Below are positions 1 to 7,236 of a stretch of 64,000 bases of DNA, in pieces. The position numbers were made by a program, and so were the translations under genes. Location: contig NZ_JAEQNB010000004.1 in NCBI RefSeq assembly GCF_016722965.1, forward strand, positions 310,001 to 374,000, written 5' to 3'. Source of the stretch: Tumebacillus amylolyticus. GTDB taxonomy: Bacteria; Bacillota; Bacilli; Tumebacillales; Tumebacillaceae. The stretch's first letter is position 1; each line of letters opens with the position of its first letter. The notes below the pieces were generated by a model. The model saw nothing but the letters and a program-made list of their open reading frames with translations, was not told the DNA's origin and made no database searches.

Positions 1-238
1 AGACCTTCAGATCGAAACCAAGGTCAACGGAGACGTGAAGCAGTCTTCGCGTACCTCCGATATGATCTTCACCGTCGATGAGCTGGTGTCGTTCTGCTCG
101 CAGGTGATGACTTTGGAGCCGGGCGATATCCTCACCACGGGAACTCCGGAGGGCGTTGGACGCCTCGTAGCCGGGGACCACGTGGAGATGACGATTGAAG
201 GCGTAGGGACGCTGGTGAACAAGGTCCGCGCGCAGTAA
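1..238 (+). CDS. Fumarylacetoacetate hydrolase family protein, C-terminal part
   Basis: The last 78 codons of a gene entering from the left; the frame is open from base 2 to the TAA at 236-238. The C-terminus carries GDILTTGTPEGVG, the glycine-rich signature of the FAH/YcgM fold that lines the metal and substrate site. Family members cleave or hydrate fumarylacetoacetate, acylpyruvates or related 2-oxo acids, so the substrate cannot be told from this fragment. The gene ends before a strong terminator and shares no operon with what follows. Confidence 0.85.
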   Translation, partial: DLQIETKVNGDVKQSSRTSDMIFTVDELVSFCSQVMTLEPGDILTTGTPEGVGRLVAGDHVEMTIEGVGTLVNKVRAQ

Positions 239-244
239 AAAAGA

Positions 245-284
245 AACGCTCTGCCTCTGAGAGAGGGAGAGCGTTTTTTTTTTT
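245..284 (+). terminator. Rho-independent terminator after the FAH gene
   Basis: A hairpin pairs CGCTCTGCCTCT with the purine-rich arm ending GAGAGCG and is followed by a run of eleven T. Confidence 0.85.
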
Positions 285-448
285 CGCTATCCAGTAGTGG
301 AAAAAGGGGCGGAAATTCGAGGTTGGGGGAGATGGGGCGGGTTCCTTTGCGATTTTGTTTGGTTTTGAGGGTCAGGATTTACCAAATGGGCTTGCAAAGT
401 GGGGTGGAGTTCGATATACTCAATCTTGCCTGAACGACACGGCAACTT

Positions 449-525
449 CGGAATATAGCGCAGCCTGGTAGCGCGCACCCTTGGGGTGGGTGAGGTCGTG
501 GGTTCGAATCCCGCTATTCCGACCA
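449..525 (+). tRNA. tRNA-Pro(GGG)
   Basis: A full cloverleaf can be folded. The acceptor stem is CGGAATA/TATTCCG with discriminator A, the anticodon stem is CACCC/GGGTG around the loop TTGGGGT giving anticodon GGG at 483-485, the T-arm carries GGTTCGAATCC, and CCA is encoded. The gene stands alone and is followed at once by its own terminator. Its 3' half recurs in degraded form at 7132-7169. Confidence 0.95.
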
Positions 526-537
526 TAAGATGAGAAA

Positions 538-572
538 AAGCGTCAGACCTTTTGGTCTGGCGCTTTTTTATT
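538..572 (+). terminator. Terminator of tRNA-Pro
   Basis: The stem AGCGTCAGACC/GGTCTGGCGCT with a TTTT loop is followed by six T. Confidence 0.85.
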
Positions 573-643
573 GCTTTCGTGCAAGTGATTCGAAACTTGT
601 GGTAACGAGCTTCGGTTCACAGACAGTGGAAGGGTAGGATCTC

Positions 644-1153
644 TTATCGTCCGCCGGTGTCGGTTGCCCAGACCGCTAACCAGGAACTGTTGCTGTGCGT
701 GTCATAAAGCACTACATTCCCGTCATCTTGAACGAACAGCGTGTCACCGTATGTCGGAAAAATCATCGGGATCCTGTAATTGTTGTTGATCCAGGACTGG
801 GTGTCTGCGTGCCAGAATTCAGTACCTCTGGAGGAGTCAAGGATGCCCAGATAACCGTCGGAAGCGAGTACCAATTTATACGGATATATTGCATTATACG
901 TACCCCAATAGGGGTCGTACCAGTATCTTTGGGCGCCATTCGTGCCGGAAGCCCAGAGAATGTTACTGCCATAATATTGCACAAGGTTCCCATCCATTTG
1001 CATGGCGAGAGAGAATCGACCATCGGTAGAGCTTAACGATTGGCCTTTTACAAGTTGTTGCCCAATTGTGAGAGTGTTCGTTGCGAAAGCCGACGAGACC
1101 AGGGCGAGCTGAAGCAGGGAAGCTGCAAGGACCGTGAAAACTGTCTTTTTCAT
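644..1153 (-). CDS. Secreted B-lectin (bulb-type mannose-binding lectin) domain protein
   Basis: A protein of about 169 aa with a signal peptide (MKKTVFTVLAASLLQ..., cleavage expected after AFA) and a beta-prism lectin domain. Two QxDxNxVxY mannose-pocket motifs are visible (MQMDGNLVQY near residue 55 and VQDDGNVVLY near 150), with a degenerate third (LASDGYLGIL) between them. In this family the motifs bind mannose-type glycans; some bacterial members are adhesins or lectin-like bacteriocins. The ATG at 1153 is chosen because GGAG lies 9 nt upstream of it, whereas the in-frame ATG at 1162 abuts the Shine-Dalgarno. The 5' leader is extremely A+T-rich. The biological target is unknown. Confidence 0.8.
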   Translation of the reverse strand: MKKTVFTVLAASLLQLALVSSAFATNTLTIGQQLVKGQSLSSTDGRFSLAMQMDGNLVQYYGSNILWASGTNGAQRYWYDPYWGTYNAIYPYKLVLASDGYLGILDSSRGTEFWHADTQSWINNNYRIPMIFPTYGDTLFVQDDGNVVLYDTHSNSSWLAVWATDTGGR

Positions 1154-1421
1154 CGATATCATCTCCTTTTTTATTTTATAATTTTAAATATATCAAAAAT
1201 AATATTATATATCAATATTTTATGTGAATTTGTTTTTTTGATACTATTTCCGCGTTCTTCTTAGGAGGTACACAATCGTCGATTCTGTCGCAAGAACCAA
1301 ATTCAGCATGGTGAGATCGATTGCGTGAAATCATTTCACCAACCCTACAAATTCCTCAATTGTTAAAATATAATATTTGTTGTAATATATTATCATTGAA
1401 ACAAAGAGGAGGAAGATGATA

Positions 1422-1853
1422 ATGAAGAAACAGTTCTTGGCTCTGGCTTTAACCGTGGGGATCGGGATGATCCCGGTCGCAGCGAATGCTACAACCCCGA
1501 CCGGATTGCATGCACTAGCGCCGTCCGTGAGCGCTGCTCAGTCCCTTACCAATCTGGGGACCTATTATTACAGCCCGTCCATCGGGCAAGAGTCTGCAAC
1601 TCCGCTCACCTTTAATGCAGGGGTAAGCACACTGTTGCAACTCGATGTGACCCAATCGACGCTCGCGCTGAACACTCCGTCCGTCCAATTTAAACTGTAC
1701 AGCGGCGGTGTGTTGATGAGTTCGCAAACTGTCTATGGCTCGGGTTCCAAAACGATTTCGTTTAGCGTTACCCCAGGGAAAAGTTACTATGTCAACGTGA
1801 AAAACACGGGCAACTGCTCGGTTAACGGCAGCTTTACAGCTTCTCTGAACTAA
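1422..1853 (+). CDS. Small exported protein, beta-rich, function unknown
   Basis: 143 aa beginning MKKQFLALALTVGIGMIPVAA, a typical Sec signal peptide with cleavage near ANA. The rest is Ser/Thr/Val-rich and looks like a single beta-sandwich of the pre-peptidase C-terminal type (LLQLDVTQSTL..., SYYVNVKNTG). No catalytic motif is visible. AGGAGG at 1407-1412 stands 9 nt before the ATG at 1422, favouring it over the ATG at 1416. The gene is monocistronic and ends in a strong terminator. Confidence 0.7.
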   Translation: MKKQFLALALTVGIGMIPVAANATTPTGLHALAPSVSAAQSLTNLGTYYYSPSIGQESATPLTFNAGVSTLLQLDVTQSTLALNTPSVQFKLYSGGVLMSSQTVYGSGSKTISFSVTPGKSYYVNVKNTGNCSVNGSFTASLN

Positions 1854-1870
1854 TCGGATAAGCTCAACGC

Positions 1871-1913
1871 AAAGGCCCACTGAATCTTCCAATAGATTCA
1901 GTGGGCCTTTTGC
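1871..1913 (+). terminator. Terminator after the small exported protein
   Basis: Long perfect stem AAAGGCCCACTGAATCT paired with AGATTCAGTGGGCCTTT, then TTTT. Confidence 0.85.
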
Positions 1914-1916
1914 AAG

Positions 1917-1958
1917 TTGAAAAAAGGACCCGTGCCGGTTCTGGCAGGGTCCTCTTCC
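1917..1958 (-). terminator. Terminator of the phosphatase-fold gene
   Basis: Read on the minus strand, AGGACCCTGCCAG pairs with the arm ending CGGGTCCT and is followed by six T. It lies about 35 nt past the stop of the minus-strand gene. Confidence 0.75.
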
Positions 1959-1991
1959 TTCTTACTTCCGTAGAGGTTCGGTGTCGATGTG

Positions 1992-2435
1992 TTAAGGCCC
2001 GATCCTCAGAAACCGCTCATACTCGTGTAAGACGGCAACGAATTGTCGCCGTGGGGAGAGCTTTGGACGGATACTCCTGACTTTTTTGAGGGCTTGTTGA
2101 TAGGGCAAGCAGTACAAGCGCATGTACAAGGCCGTCATGAAGTAACCAAGTCGGTTCCGACCGGCGATGTCGTGGACGTACACGGTGTAGCCTTGTGCCA
2201 GCCAAGCGACCGTCTGTTCCACATGGGGGACAAGTTCGTGTACGGAGGTGTGCCCTTTGTCAGCCAACTTGTAGTGCTGCATGAGCATCTGGGGGCACTG
2301 TGAGGGCGGGTGATCGGTTTTTTCGCGGATGTTGACGATCGCATCCACGTGCAAGTTTTGAAGCTGCTGCCACCCTTTTTCATCCGGGCGGGACCCTGCA
2401 TACAGTTTGCCGGGGATGAATTCCGAGTAATTCAT
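1992..2435 (-). CDS. Dual-specificity-phosphatase-fold protein, probable pseudophosphatase
   Basis: 147 aa with the layout of a small protein-tyrosine/dual-specificity phosphatase (PGKLYAGSRPDEKGWQQL..., DAIVNIRE, then the P-loop). The expected HCxxxxxR signature reads HDIAGRNR: His88 and Arg95 are present but the nucleophilic Cys is Asp89 (codon GAC). Without the thiol the usual phosphocysteine chemistry is impossible, so it may bind phosphorylated ligands as STYX-like proteins do, or act differently. The start at 2435 (MNYSEF) is preceded by GGAAAGGA at 10 nt; the frame stays open to 2504 without a better ribosome site. Confidence 0.7.
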   Translation of the reverse strand: MNYSEFIPGKLYAGSRPDEKGWQQLQNLHVDAIVNIREKTDHPPSQCPQMLMQHYKLADKGHTSVHELVPHVEQTVAWLAQGYTVYVHDIAGRNRLGYFMTALYMRLYCLPYQQALKKVRSIRPKLSPRRQFVAVLHEYERFLRIGP

Positions 2436-2511
2436 GTTCTCAATGTCCTTTCCTTTTTGAGTCGGATCATTTTTGTATATGCAGGGTTCGGTCGATTTGG
2501 GCAATATAAGT

Positions 2512-2552
2512 AGAAAGCCCTCGTTGTCTTATCGACACGAGGGCTTTTATGT
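2512..2552. terminator. Hairpin terminator between the phosphatase and peptide genes
   Basis: AAAGCCCTCG pairs with CGAGGGCTTT around a 14-nt loop, followed by T-runs. It can insulate the minus-strand peptide gene from the phosphatase gene. Confidence 0.6.
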
Positions 2553-2567
2553 TGCAAGCAAAGACCA

Positions 2568-2590
2568 ACCGACAGGCTGGTCTTTTTCCA
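2568..2590 (-). terminator. Probable terminator of the first peptide gene
   Basis: A small stem (AAAGACCA/TGGTCTTT) lies 24 nt after the peptide stop on the minus strand. The T-run is weak on this strand. Confidence 0.45.
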
Positions 2591-2613
2591 ACGACTTGAG
2601 GGGTTCCGTTGCA

Positions 2614-2730
2614 TTAGTAGCAACCGGAGATCGTGCACAAACAGGATCCCGTGTACTCTACCTTATCTGCAACATGGTCCATAGAGTTGGACGACTCTAC
2701 CTTTACGTCAAGATCAAACATGTTTTCCAT
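2614..2730 (-). CDS. Lantibiotic-like precursor peptide, 38 aa (first of a tandem pair)
   Basis: A short gene beginning MENMFDLDVKV. FDLDV is the leader box of class I lantibiotics (subtilin FDLDV, nisin FNLDL). The C-terminal 12 residues are TGSCLCTISGCY, a dense mix of Ser/Thr and three Cys as needed for (methyl)lanthionine rings. GAGGAGG lies 10 nt before the ATG, and a consensus promoter (TTGAAA, 17 bp, TATAAT) lies upstream. The neighbour at 3056-3160 is a diverged copy. No dehydratase, cyclase, leader protease or transporter gene lies in the window, so maturation would need enzymes elsewhere. A different ribosomal peptide class is possible. Confidence 0.65.
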   Translation of the reverse strand: MENMFDLDVKVESSNSMDHVADKVEYTGSCLCTISGCY

Positions 2731-2834
2731 TGGGAAATCACCTCCTCAAGGGTTCTGATTGTCCAATGATGTGTCTCTCAGCTGTATAGGTGGGTGAAAT
2801 CTGTTAATGCATTTGTGAAATTAACTTTGAATGT

Positions 2835-2863
2835 ATTATATCACCGAAGTGAAATGATTTCAA
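2835..2863 (-). promoter_or_regulatory. Sigma-A-type promoter of the first peptide gene
   Basis: On the minus strand TTGAAA (2863-2858) and TATAAT (2840-2835) are separated by exactly 17 bp. They sit about 105 bp upstream of the peptide start, in an otherwise A+T-rich leader. Confidence 0.7.
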
Positions 2864-3011
2864 TAATGTGAAATTTAATAGATGTATGAACTCGACGGAC
2901 TCGCAGAGGATTGCCTGATCAGCTAGTCGTGATCTACACGTTGTGAAACAACGAACAAACCCATACACCATTTCGGCTAAAACTTATATGTACATTGATT
3001 GAAAGCATTCC

Positions 3012-3050
3012 ATAAAAAACATCACCAGTTCTGTACAGAACTGGTGATGA
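3012..3050 (-). terminator. Terminator of the second peptide gene
   Basis: A perfect 30-nt palindrome (arm CATCACCAGTTCTGT) is followed on the minus strand by six T, starting 6 nt after the peptide stop. Confidence 0.85.
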
Positions 3051-3055
3051 CCCGT

Positions 3056-3160
3056 TTATACCGTTTGACAGAGCGACGAGGTAAACCAATTCGGTTCTTT
3101 CACCGAAGCGTCGTCGTTGGTACTCATAACTTGTACGTCGAGTTCGAACATTTTTTCCAC
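3056..3160 (-). CDS. Lantibiotic-like precursor peptide, 34 aa (second of a tandem pair)
   Basis: Starts GTG GAA AAA ATG and reads (M)EKMFELDVQV, the same FxLDV leader box as the neighbouring peptide. The C-terminus is NWFTSSLCQTV with one Cys and four Ser/Thr, enough for one thioether ring. AGGAGG lies 9 nt before the GTG; an internal ATG at 3151 is the alternative start. The bases upstream of both peptide genes align (CTGAGA...CAT..TGGACA...GAACC.TT.AGGAGG), so the two arose by duplication and the cores then diverged. No modification enzyme is nearby. Confidence 0.6.
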   Translation of the reverse strand: MEKMFELDVQVMSTNDDASVKEPNWFTSSLCQTV

Positions 3161-3220
3161 TGGATCCAACCTCCTAAAGGTTCATAATGTCCACGGATGC
3201 CTATCTCAGTTGTTAAATCT

Positions 3221-3249
3221 AGGATAGCACAATTACTCATTTTGTTGCA
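3221..3249 (-). promoter_or_regulatory. Probable promoter of the second peptide gene
   Basis: On the minus strand TTGCAA (3249-3244), 17 bp, then TATCCT (3226-3221). Confidence 0.5.
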
Positions 3250-3353
3250 ATGGTGATTTAAAATTCAATTATTTTTCATTTAAAATTGTGGAGTGTAGCC
3301 GGATGGGGGAGATGGGAAAGGACCGGTTTTGCAATAAGGGTTATTCCAGACAG

Positions 3354-3392
3354 AAAAAAGCTCCCTTTTCTACTGGAAGGGGAGCTTCTTCG
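3354..3392 (-). terminator. Terminator of the RraA-like gene
   Basis: On the minus strand GAAGCTCCCCTTCC pairs with the arm ending AAAGGGAGCTT, followed by a T-run. Confidence 0.75.
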
Positions 3393-3395
3393 ATA

Positions 3396-4010
3396 TTACT
3401 TGGACAGCATCTTGTCGAGGTAGCGCAGGATCTCCTCGCGGTTCCCGGCCACTTGAGCGACTCGTTGCTCATCGAACTTGAGGCGCTCCAGCGCTTTTTC
3501 CAAAACTTCGTTCTCGATCGCCTGCGGAATGACCACAACACCATCCGCATCGCCCACGATAAGATCCCCTGGGCAAACGGAAACACCTCCACAAGAAATC
3601 GGAACGTTGAGTTCGCCCATCCCTGCTTTTCCACAGGCAGCCACAGTTGTACCCTTGCAAAAAACGGGGAAATTCAGCGCCTTGCACCCTCGCACATCGC
3701 GAATGGCGCCGTCGACGACGAGACCCGCGATGCCAAGAGTTTGCGCCATACCGAGGAGAAAGTCACCCGCAATCGCTCTGTATGCGTCACCTTTGACATC
3801 GACCACGAGGACATCGCCCGGTTGGGCGTCCCGAATGGCTTTGAGGAACAGCAGATTGTCACCAACAGGTAGTTTGACAGGGAATGCTCGGCCGATTACG
3901 GTCATGGTTTCGTCCAAAGGTTTGATGGAGGGATTGAGGTTGTTCAGGCCCTGCATGGCATCCGACAAACAGGTTGTCGGGATCTTTACGAATTTCTCCG
4001 CAAGACTCAT
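3396..4010 (-). CDS. RraA-like / HMG aldolase family protein
   Basis: 204 aa covering the whole RraA fold. The family signatures are present: GDVLVVDVKGD, GDFLLGMAQ (substrate loop), DGAIRDVRG (Arg and Asp of the pyruvate/metal site) and GDADGVVVIP near the C-terminus. Members are either class II 4-hydroxy-4-methyl-2-oxoglutarate/oxaloacetate aldolases that bind Mg2+ and pyruvate, or regulators of RNase E. Bacillota lack RNase E, and the conserved R-D pair favours the aldolase/decarboxylase role. AAGGAG lies 9 nt before the ATG. The gene is monocistronic, with terminators on both sides. Confidence 0.85.
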   Translation of the reverse strand: MSLAEKFVKIPTTCLSDAMQGLNNLNPSIKPLDETMTVIGRAFPVKLPVGDNLLFLKAIRDAQPGDVLVVDVKGDAYRAIAGDFLLGMAQTLGIAGLVVDGAIRDVRGCKALNFPVFCKGTTVAACGKAGMGELNVPISCGGVSVCPGDLIVGDADGVVVIPQAIENEVLEKALERLKFDEQRVAQVAGNREEILRYLDKMLSK

Positions 4011-4140
4011 GACGATTCACTCCTTGGTTTTGATTTGACTCAAGTATAGGTCACGCTACGTTTTTTGAGAAATAGCAAAATGTCATGCCTTACCATAGAA
4101 ATAATCGATCATTGAATAAACAAACCTCTTCAAGTTGCAG

Positions 4141-4184
4141 GAAAAAACGCGTCAGAACTGAGTTCTGGCGCGCTTTTTTTGCAG
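4141..4184 (-). terminator. Terminator of the first Fn3 gene
   Basis: A stem around CGCGTCAGAACT/AGTTCTGGCGCG with T-runs on both strands. It lies 15 nt past the stop of the minus-strand giant gene and can also act in the opposite direction. Confidence 0.75.
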
Positions 4185-4198
4185 AGGTTTGAATCTGT

Positions 4199-6964
4199 TT
4201 AGTTATGGATCACGCTCATGTCATCTACGTAGAACGTACCCGATGCGTTATCTGCTGATGCGCGGAGGACTGCATAGAGGCGGAATGTCGCCGTGTTCTC
4301 CGGGGTGGTAAAGGAGTTTGTCAATTGCACATATCCCGAAGTGGTCAAGTTGTTCACCATCAGCATGTAGCCAGGCTCGGCATTGTTGTCCGTTACCATC
4401 ATATAGCTCGGGACGGTCACGCCGTATTTCACCGAGTTTGATTTGATAAAATGTCCATCGGCGTCGTAGAAATCGACGTAGAGTTGCACAAATGCATTGT
4501 TCAAGGACTCGATGTTGTACATGCCGCTGACGGTATAAGCTGTGTTGCCTTGTGCCGCAACAGCTTGGTAGATGTCGATCGCAGAGCCATTTGGAATACC
4601 GGAGCCCGAAATTTTTTGCGCGTACGTACCGGAATAGACAGGAGATGTGACGACAGCGAGATTCGGACTGGCACCTGTAGGTACATAGGGCGTCCAATTT
4701 TTTCCTACCTGCAGGCCGGGTGTGTCAGAAGCGGTGCCATTTTCAAAGCTCGGGTTGATCAGCAAGTTCGGGTCTGCAGCCTGAGGCGTCAACGAAATCG
4801 TGTTCGACGCTCCCGATTCGCCGCCCTCGTTCACGGCGGTAATGAAGTACGTGTAGGTGGTGCCATTGGTCAGACCGGCTTCGGTAAAAGTCGTGCTCGT
4901 CACGGGAGCCGTGTTAATTTTCACGCCGTCTCGGTAGACGTTGTAGCTCACCGCTCCTTGCGACTCTGTCCAGGTCAGTGTCGCTTGCTCATCCCCGGCT
5001 TGGCCTGTGAGGCCGACGGGAGCTGTCAATTGGTAAGTGCCGGTGATTTCGAGGTCATTCATGTTTTTCGAGTAGAACTGGTTTGTGTTGACCACAACGA
5101 CTTTGGCTACGTTCTGGAAATTCAGCGGGGTGAACGCATTGACAGGCGGGTTGGACGTATTGTAGGTGCCCAACAGAGTCCCGGTCGTGTCATACAATTT
5201 CACCTGCAGATAAGGATTGTCGCTTGTGGAATTCAACCCCGTGACTTTGGCCGGGGCCGGCAGAACGAAGGTTTGAGTGCCGCTTGCCGGAAGGGATGTG
5301 TAGGTGGCGTTGTCGCCATCCGTCAAATTCGTCTCGCCCGTCGTCGAGGCATGGCCGCGAAGTAAGCCAGCCGGTGACTTCGGCAGGGCCGTCACGTAGC
5401 TCGGAACGCCCTCACCCGTTGCGGTGATCGGGGCGAGATAGAACGTGTAGGTATTGCCATTGATCACGTTGGTGTCGGTAAACGTCGTTCCCGTAATCGG
5501 GGTGGAGTTGACTTTGTTACTCGACTGGACTCCATTTCTGTACAGGTTGTACTCGGTGACGCCACTCAACGAATCCCATTGGAAGGACACTTGGGCGTTG
5601 CCTGGATTCGCCGCCAATCCGGTCGGGCTGACCTCGGAGTCCGGGGTGCCAAGGAGGTTGAGATCTTGCATGTTTTTAGGGTAGTACTGATTTGTGTTGA
5701 CCACAACGACTTTGGCTACATGTTGGAGACTGAGTGAGGTGAACGCATTGATCGGGGGGTTGGATGGAGTGTAGGTACCAACCAGCGTCCCAGCCGTGTC
5801 ATACAATTTCACCTGCATATAGGGATTGTCACTCGTTGCGTTCAGCCCCGTGACTTTTGCCGGAGTCGGCAGGAGGAAAGTTTCAGTGCCGCTTGCCGGG
5901 AGTGGCGTGTACGTGGCATTGTCGCCATCGGTCAAGTTCGTAACGCCCGTCGTCGAGGCAAGGCCGCGGAGCAAGCCAGCCGGTGACTTCGGCAGGGCCG
6001 TCACGTAGCTCGGAACGCCCTCACCTGTTGCGGTGATCGGAGCGAGGTAATAGGAGTAGGTATTGCCGTTGATCACGTTGGTGTCGGTAAACGTCGTTCC
6101 CGCAATCGGGGCCGTGTTGACTTTGTTGCTCGTCTGCATGCCGTTTCTGTACAGGTTGTACTCGGTGACACCAGCCAACGAATCCCATTGGAAGGACACT
6201 TGGGCGTTGCCGGGATTCGCCGTCAATCCGGTCGGACTGACTTCGGAGTCCGGGAGGCCTGTTATCTCGAGATCTAACATGTTTTTCGGGTAGTACTGGT
6301 TCGTATTGAACACAACGACTTTTGCCACGTGCTGGAGATTCAGTGCGGTGAACGCATTCACAGGCGGGTTGGACGGAGTGTAGGTGCCCACCACCGTCCC
6401 GGCCGTGTCATACAATTTCACCTGCATATAGGGATTGTCACTCGTTGCGTTCAGCCCCGTGACTTTTGCCGGAGTCGGCAGGAGAAAGGTTTGAGTGGTG
6501 CTGGCCGGGAGTGACGTGTAAGTGGCATTATCGCCATCGGTCAAGTTCGTGACGCCCGTCGTGGTTGCCATTCTCCGCAAGAGCCCTGGCGTCGATTTGG
6601 GCAGGAGCGACACCGGATTCGACTGGGCAGACGAGGTGCCCCCGACGATTGCGGACACCGTATAGGAATATGTCGTGCCATTGATGACCGTTTTGTCCAC
6701 ATAGGAGGTGTCTGGGATCGGTGTGCTGGTCAATTTTGTACCGTTTCGGTAAACATCGTACCCCGATGCGTTCGGGACGGATTCCCAAGTCAACGTGGCT
6801 TGAGCGTTGCCAGCTGTCCCGCTAAGCGTTACGGGTCCCGTCGCTGCATACGCGGTCGAGGCGGTCAACGGCACGATTATGTTTGCCGATACCAACAACA
6901 GTGCACTCAGAATGGCGATTCCGCTGCGCTTGATTTTTGTCCGAATGTGTTTCTGTTTTGCCAT
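4199..6964 (-). CDS. Large secreted fibronectin-III / carbohydrate-binding repeat protein A
   Basis: About 921 aa with a signal peptide (hydrophobic stretch near residues 18-42, cleavage near AYA). It contains alternating fibronectin type III domains (VTLSGTAGNAQATLTW..., SPTGLTANPGNAQVSF...) and a second module of about 100 aa starting PGLLRxxASTTGVTNLTDGD, which resembles a discoidin/galactose-binding sandwich. The repeat is 203 aa (609 bp). The C-terminal ~180 aa (NLLINPSFENGTA...YVDDMSV) match the CBM4/9-type carbohydrate-binding layout. No catalytic domain or cell-wall anchor is seen, suggesting a matrix or polysaccharide-binding role. The start at 6964 follows GGGGGA at 10 nt; upstream ATGs lack a ribosome site. 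It is a paralogue of the next large gene. Confidence 0.8.
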   Translation of the reverse strand: MAKQKHIRTKIKRSGIAILSALLLVSANIIVPLTASTAYAATGPVTLSGTAGNAQATLTWESVPNASGYDVYRNGTKLTSTPIPDTSYVDKTVINGTTYSYTVSAIVGGTSSAQSNPVSLLPKSTPGLLRRMATTTGVTNLTDGDNATYTSLPASTTQTFLLPTPAKVTGLNATSDNPYMQVKLYDTAGTVVGTYTPSNPPVNAFTALNLQHVAKVVVFNTNQYYPKNMLDLEITGLPDSEVSPTGLTANPGNAQVSFQWDSLAGVTEYNLYRNGMQTSNKVNTAPIAGTTFTDTNVINGNTYSYYLAPITATGEGVPSYVTALPKSPAGLLRGLASTTGVTNLTDGDNATYTPLPASGTETFLLPTPAKVTGLNATSDNPYMQVKLYDTAGTLVGTYTPSNPPINAFTSLSLQHVAKVVVVNTNQYYPKNMQDLNLLGTPDSEVSPTGLAANPGNAQVSFQWDSLSGVTEYNLYRNGVQSSNKVNSTPITGTTFTDTNVINGNTYTFYLAPITATGEGVPSYVTALPKSPAGLLRGHASTTGETNLTDGDNATYTSLPASGTQTFVLPAPAKVTGLNSTSDNPYLQVKLYDTTGTLLGTYNTSNPPVNAFTPLNFQNVAKVVVVNTNQFYSKNMNDLEITGTYQLTAPVGLTGQAGDEQATLTWTESQGAVSYNVYRDGVKINTAPVTSTTFTEAGLTNGTTYTYFITAVNEGGESGASNTISLTPQAADPNLLINPSFENGTASDTPGLQVGKNWTPYVPTGASPNLAVVTSPVYSGTYAQKISGSGIPNGSAIDIYQAVAAQGNTAYTVSGMYNIESLNNAFVQLYVDFYDADGHFIKSNSVKYGVTVPSYMMVTDNNAEPGYMLMVNNLTTSGYVQLTNSFTTPENTATFRLYAVLRASADNASGTFYVDDMSVIHN
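5345..6562 (-). repeat. Two tandem 609-bp near-identical repeats inside gene A
   Basis: Sequence from about 5345 recurs with a constant 609-bp offset, each copy coding for one Fn3 domain plus one PGLLRG module. The high nucleotide identity (for example around 5454 and 6063) points to recent duplication or gene conversion. Confidence 0.75.
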
Positions 6965-7131
6965 GTAGTCACATTCCCCCATGTAATCTATTTTCACGTA
7001 AACTAGAAACCATAATTTTCAAGTTTACGAGAAGGAGTATATCACGGGAAAATGGGAAAATCTATCAAATTTATATAGAATTTCATAGCCAAAAAAGGAG
7101 TTTCGACGAGAAATCCTTGCAAATGAGCGCG

Positions 7132-7181
7132 GTGGGTGAGATCGTGGTTCGAATCCTGCTAGTCCGACCATAAATTGAGAA
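7132..7181 (+). repeat. Degenerate copy of the 3' half of tRNA-Pro plus its flank
   Basis: From GTGGGTGAG to GACCATAA this stretch aligns with 486-536, the anticodon stem to CCA and downstream bases of the tRNA-Pro gene, with one deleted G in the T-stem and about five substitutions. The 5' half is absent, so it is not a tRNA gene. It looks like an old attachment-site duplication. Confidence 0.7.
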
Positions 7182-7194
7182 GTGGTTGACATAT

Positions 7195-7222
7195 AAAAAG
7201 CACCTCTTCAGGAAGAGGTGCA
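7195..7222 (-). terminator. Terminator of the second Fn3 gene
   Basis: On the minus strand GCACCTCTTCCTGAAGAGGTGC forms a stem-loop followed by TTTTT, 15 nt past the stop. Confidence 0.8.
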
Positions 7223-7236
7223 AGTTAAACAAAATG

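Noticed and set aside
2882-2926. Third FxLDV-like peptide (MYELDGLAED) on the plus strand
   Set aside because: It has 14 codons only, lies on the opposite strand in the promoter region of the first peptide gene, and lacks a ribosome site.
3288-3872. A 194-codon plus-strand frame opposite the RraA-like gene
   Set aside because: The minus strand carries all RraA motifs with a correct ribosome site, so this is antisense.
4451-5365. A 304-codon plus-strand frame opposite Fn3 gene A
   Set aside because: It is a mirror of the repetitive, biased codons of gene A, has no ribosome site or known domain, and similar mirrors occur opposite every repeat.
7132-7169. Possible second tRNA gene
   Set aside because: Only the 3' half is present, the T-stem has a deletion and no 5' acceptor or D-arm precedes it.
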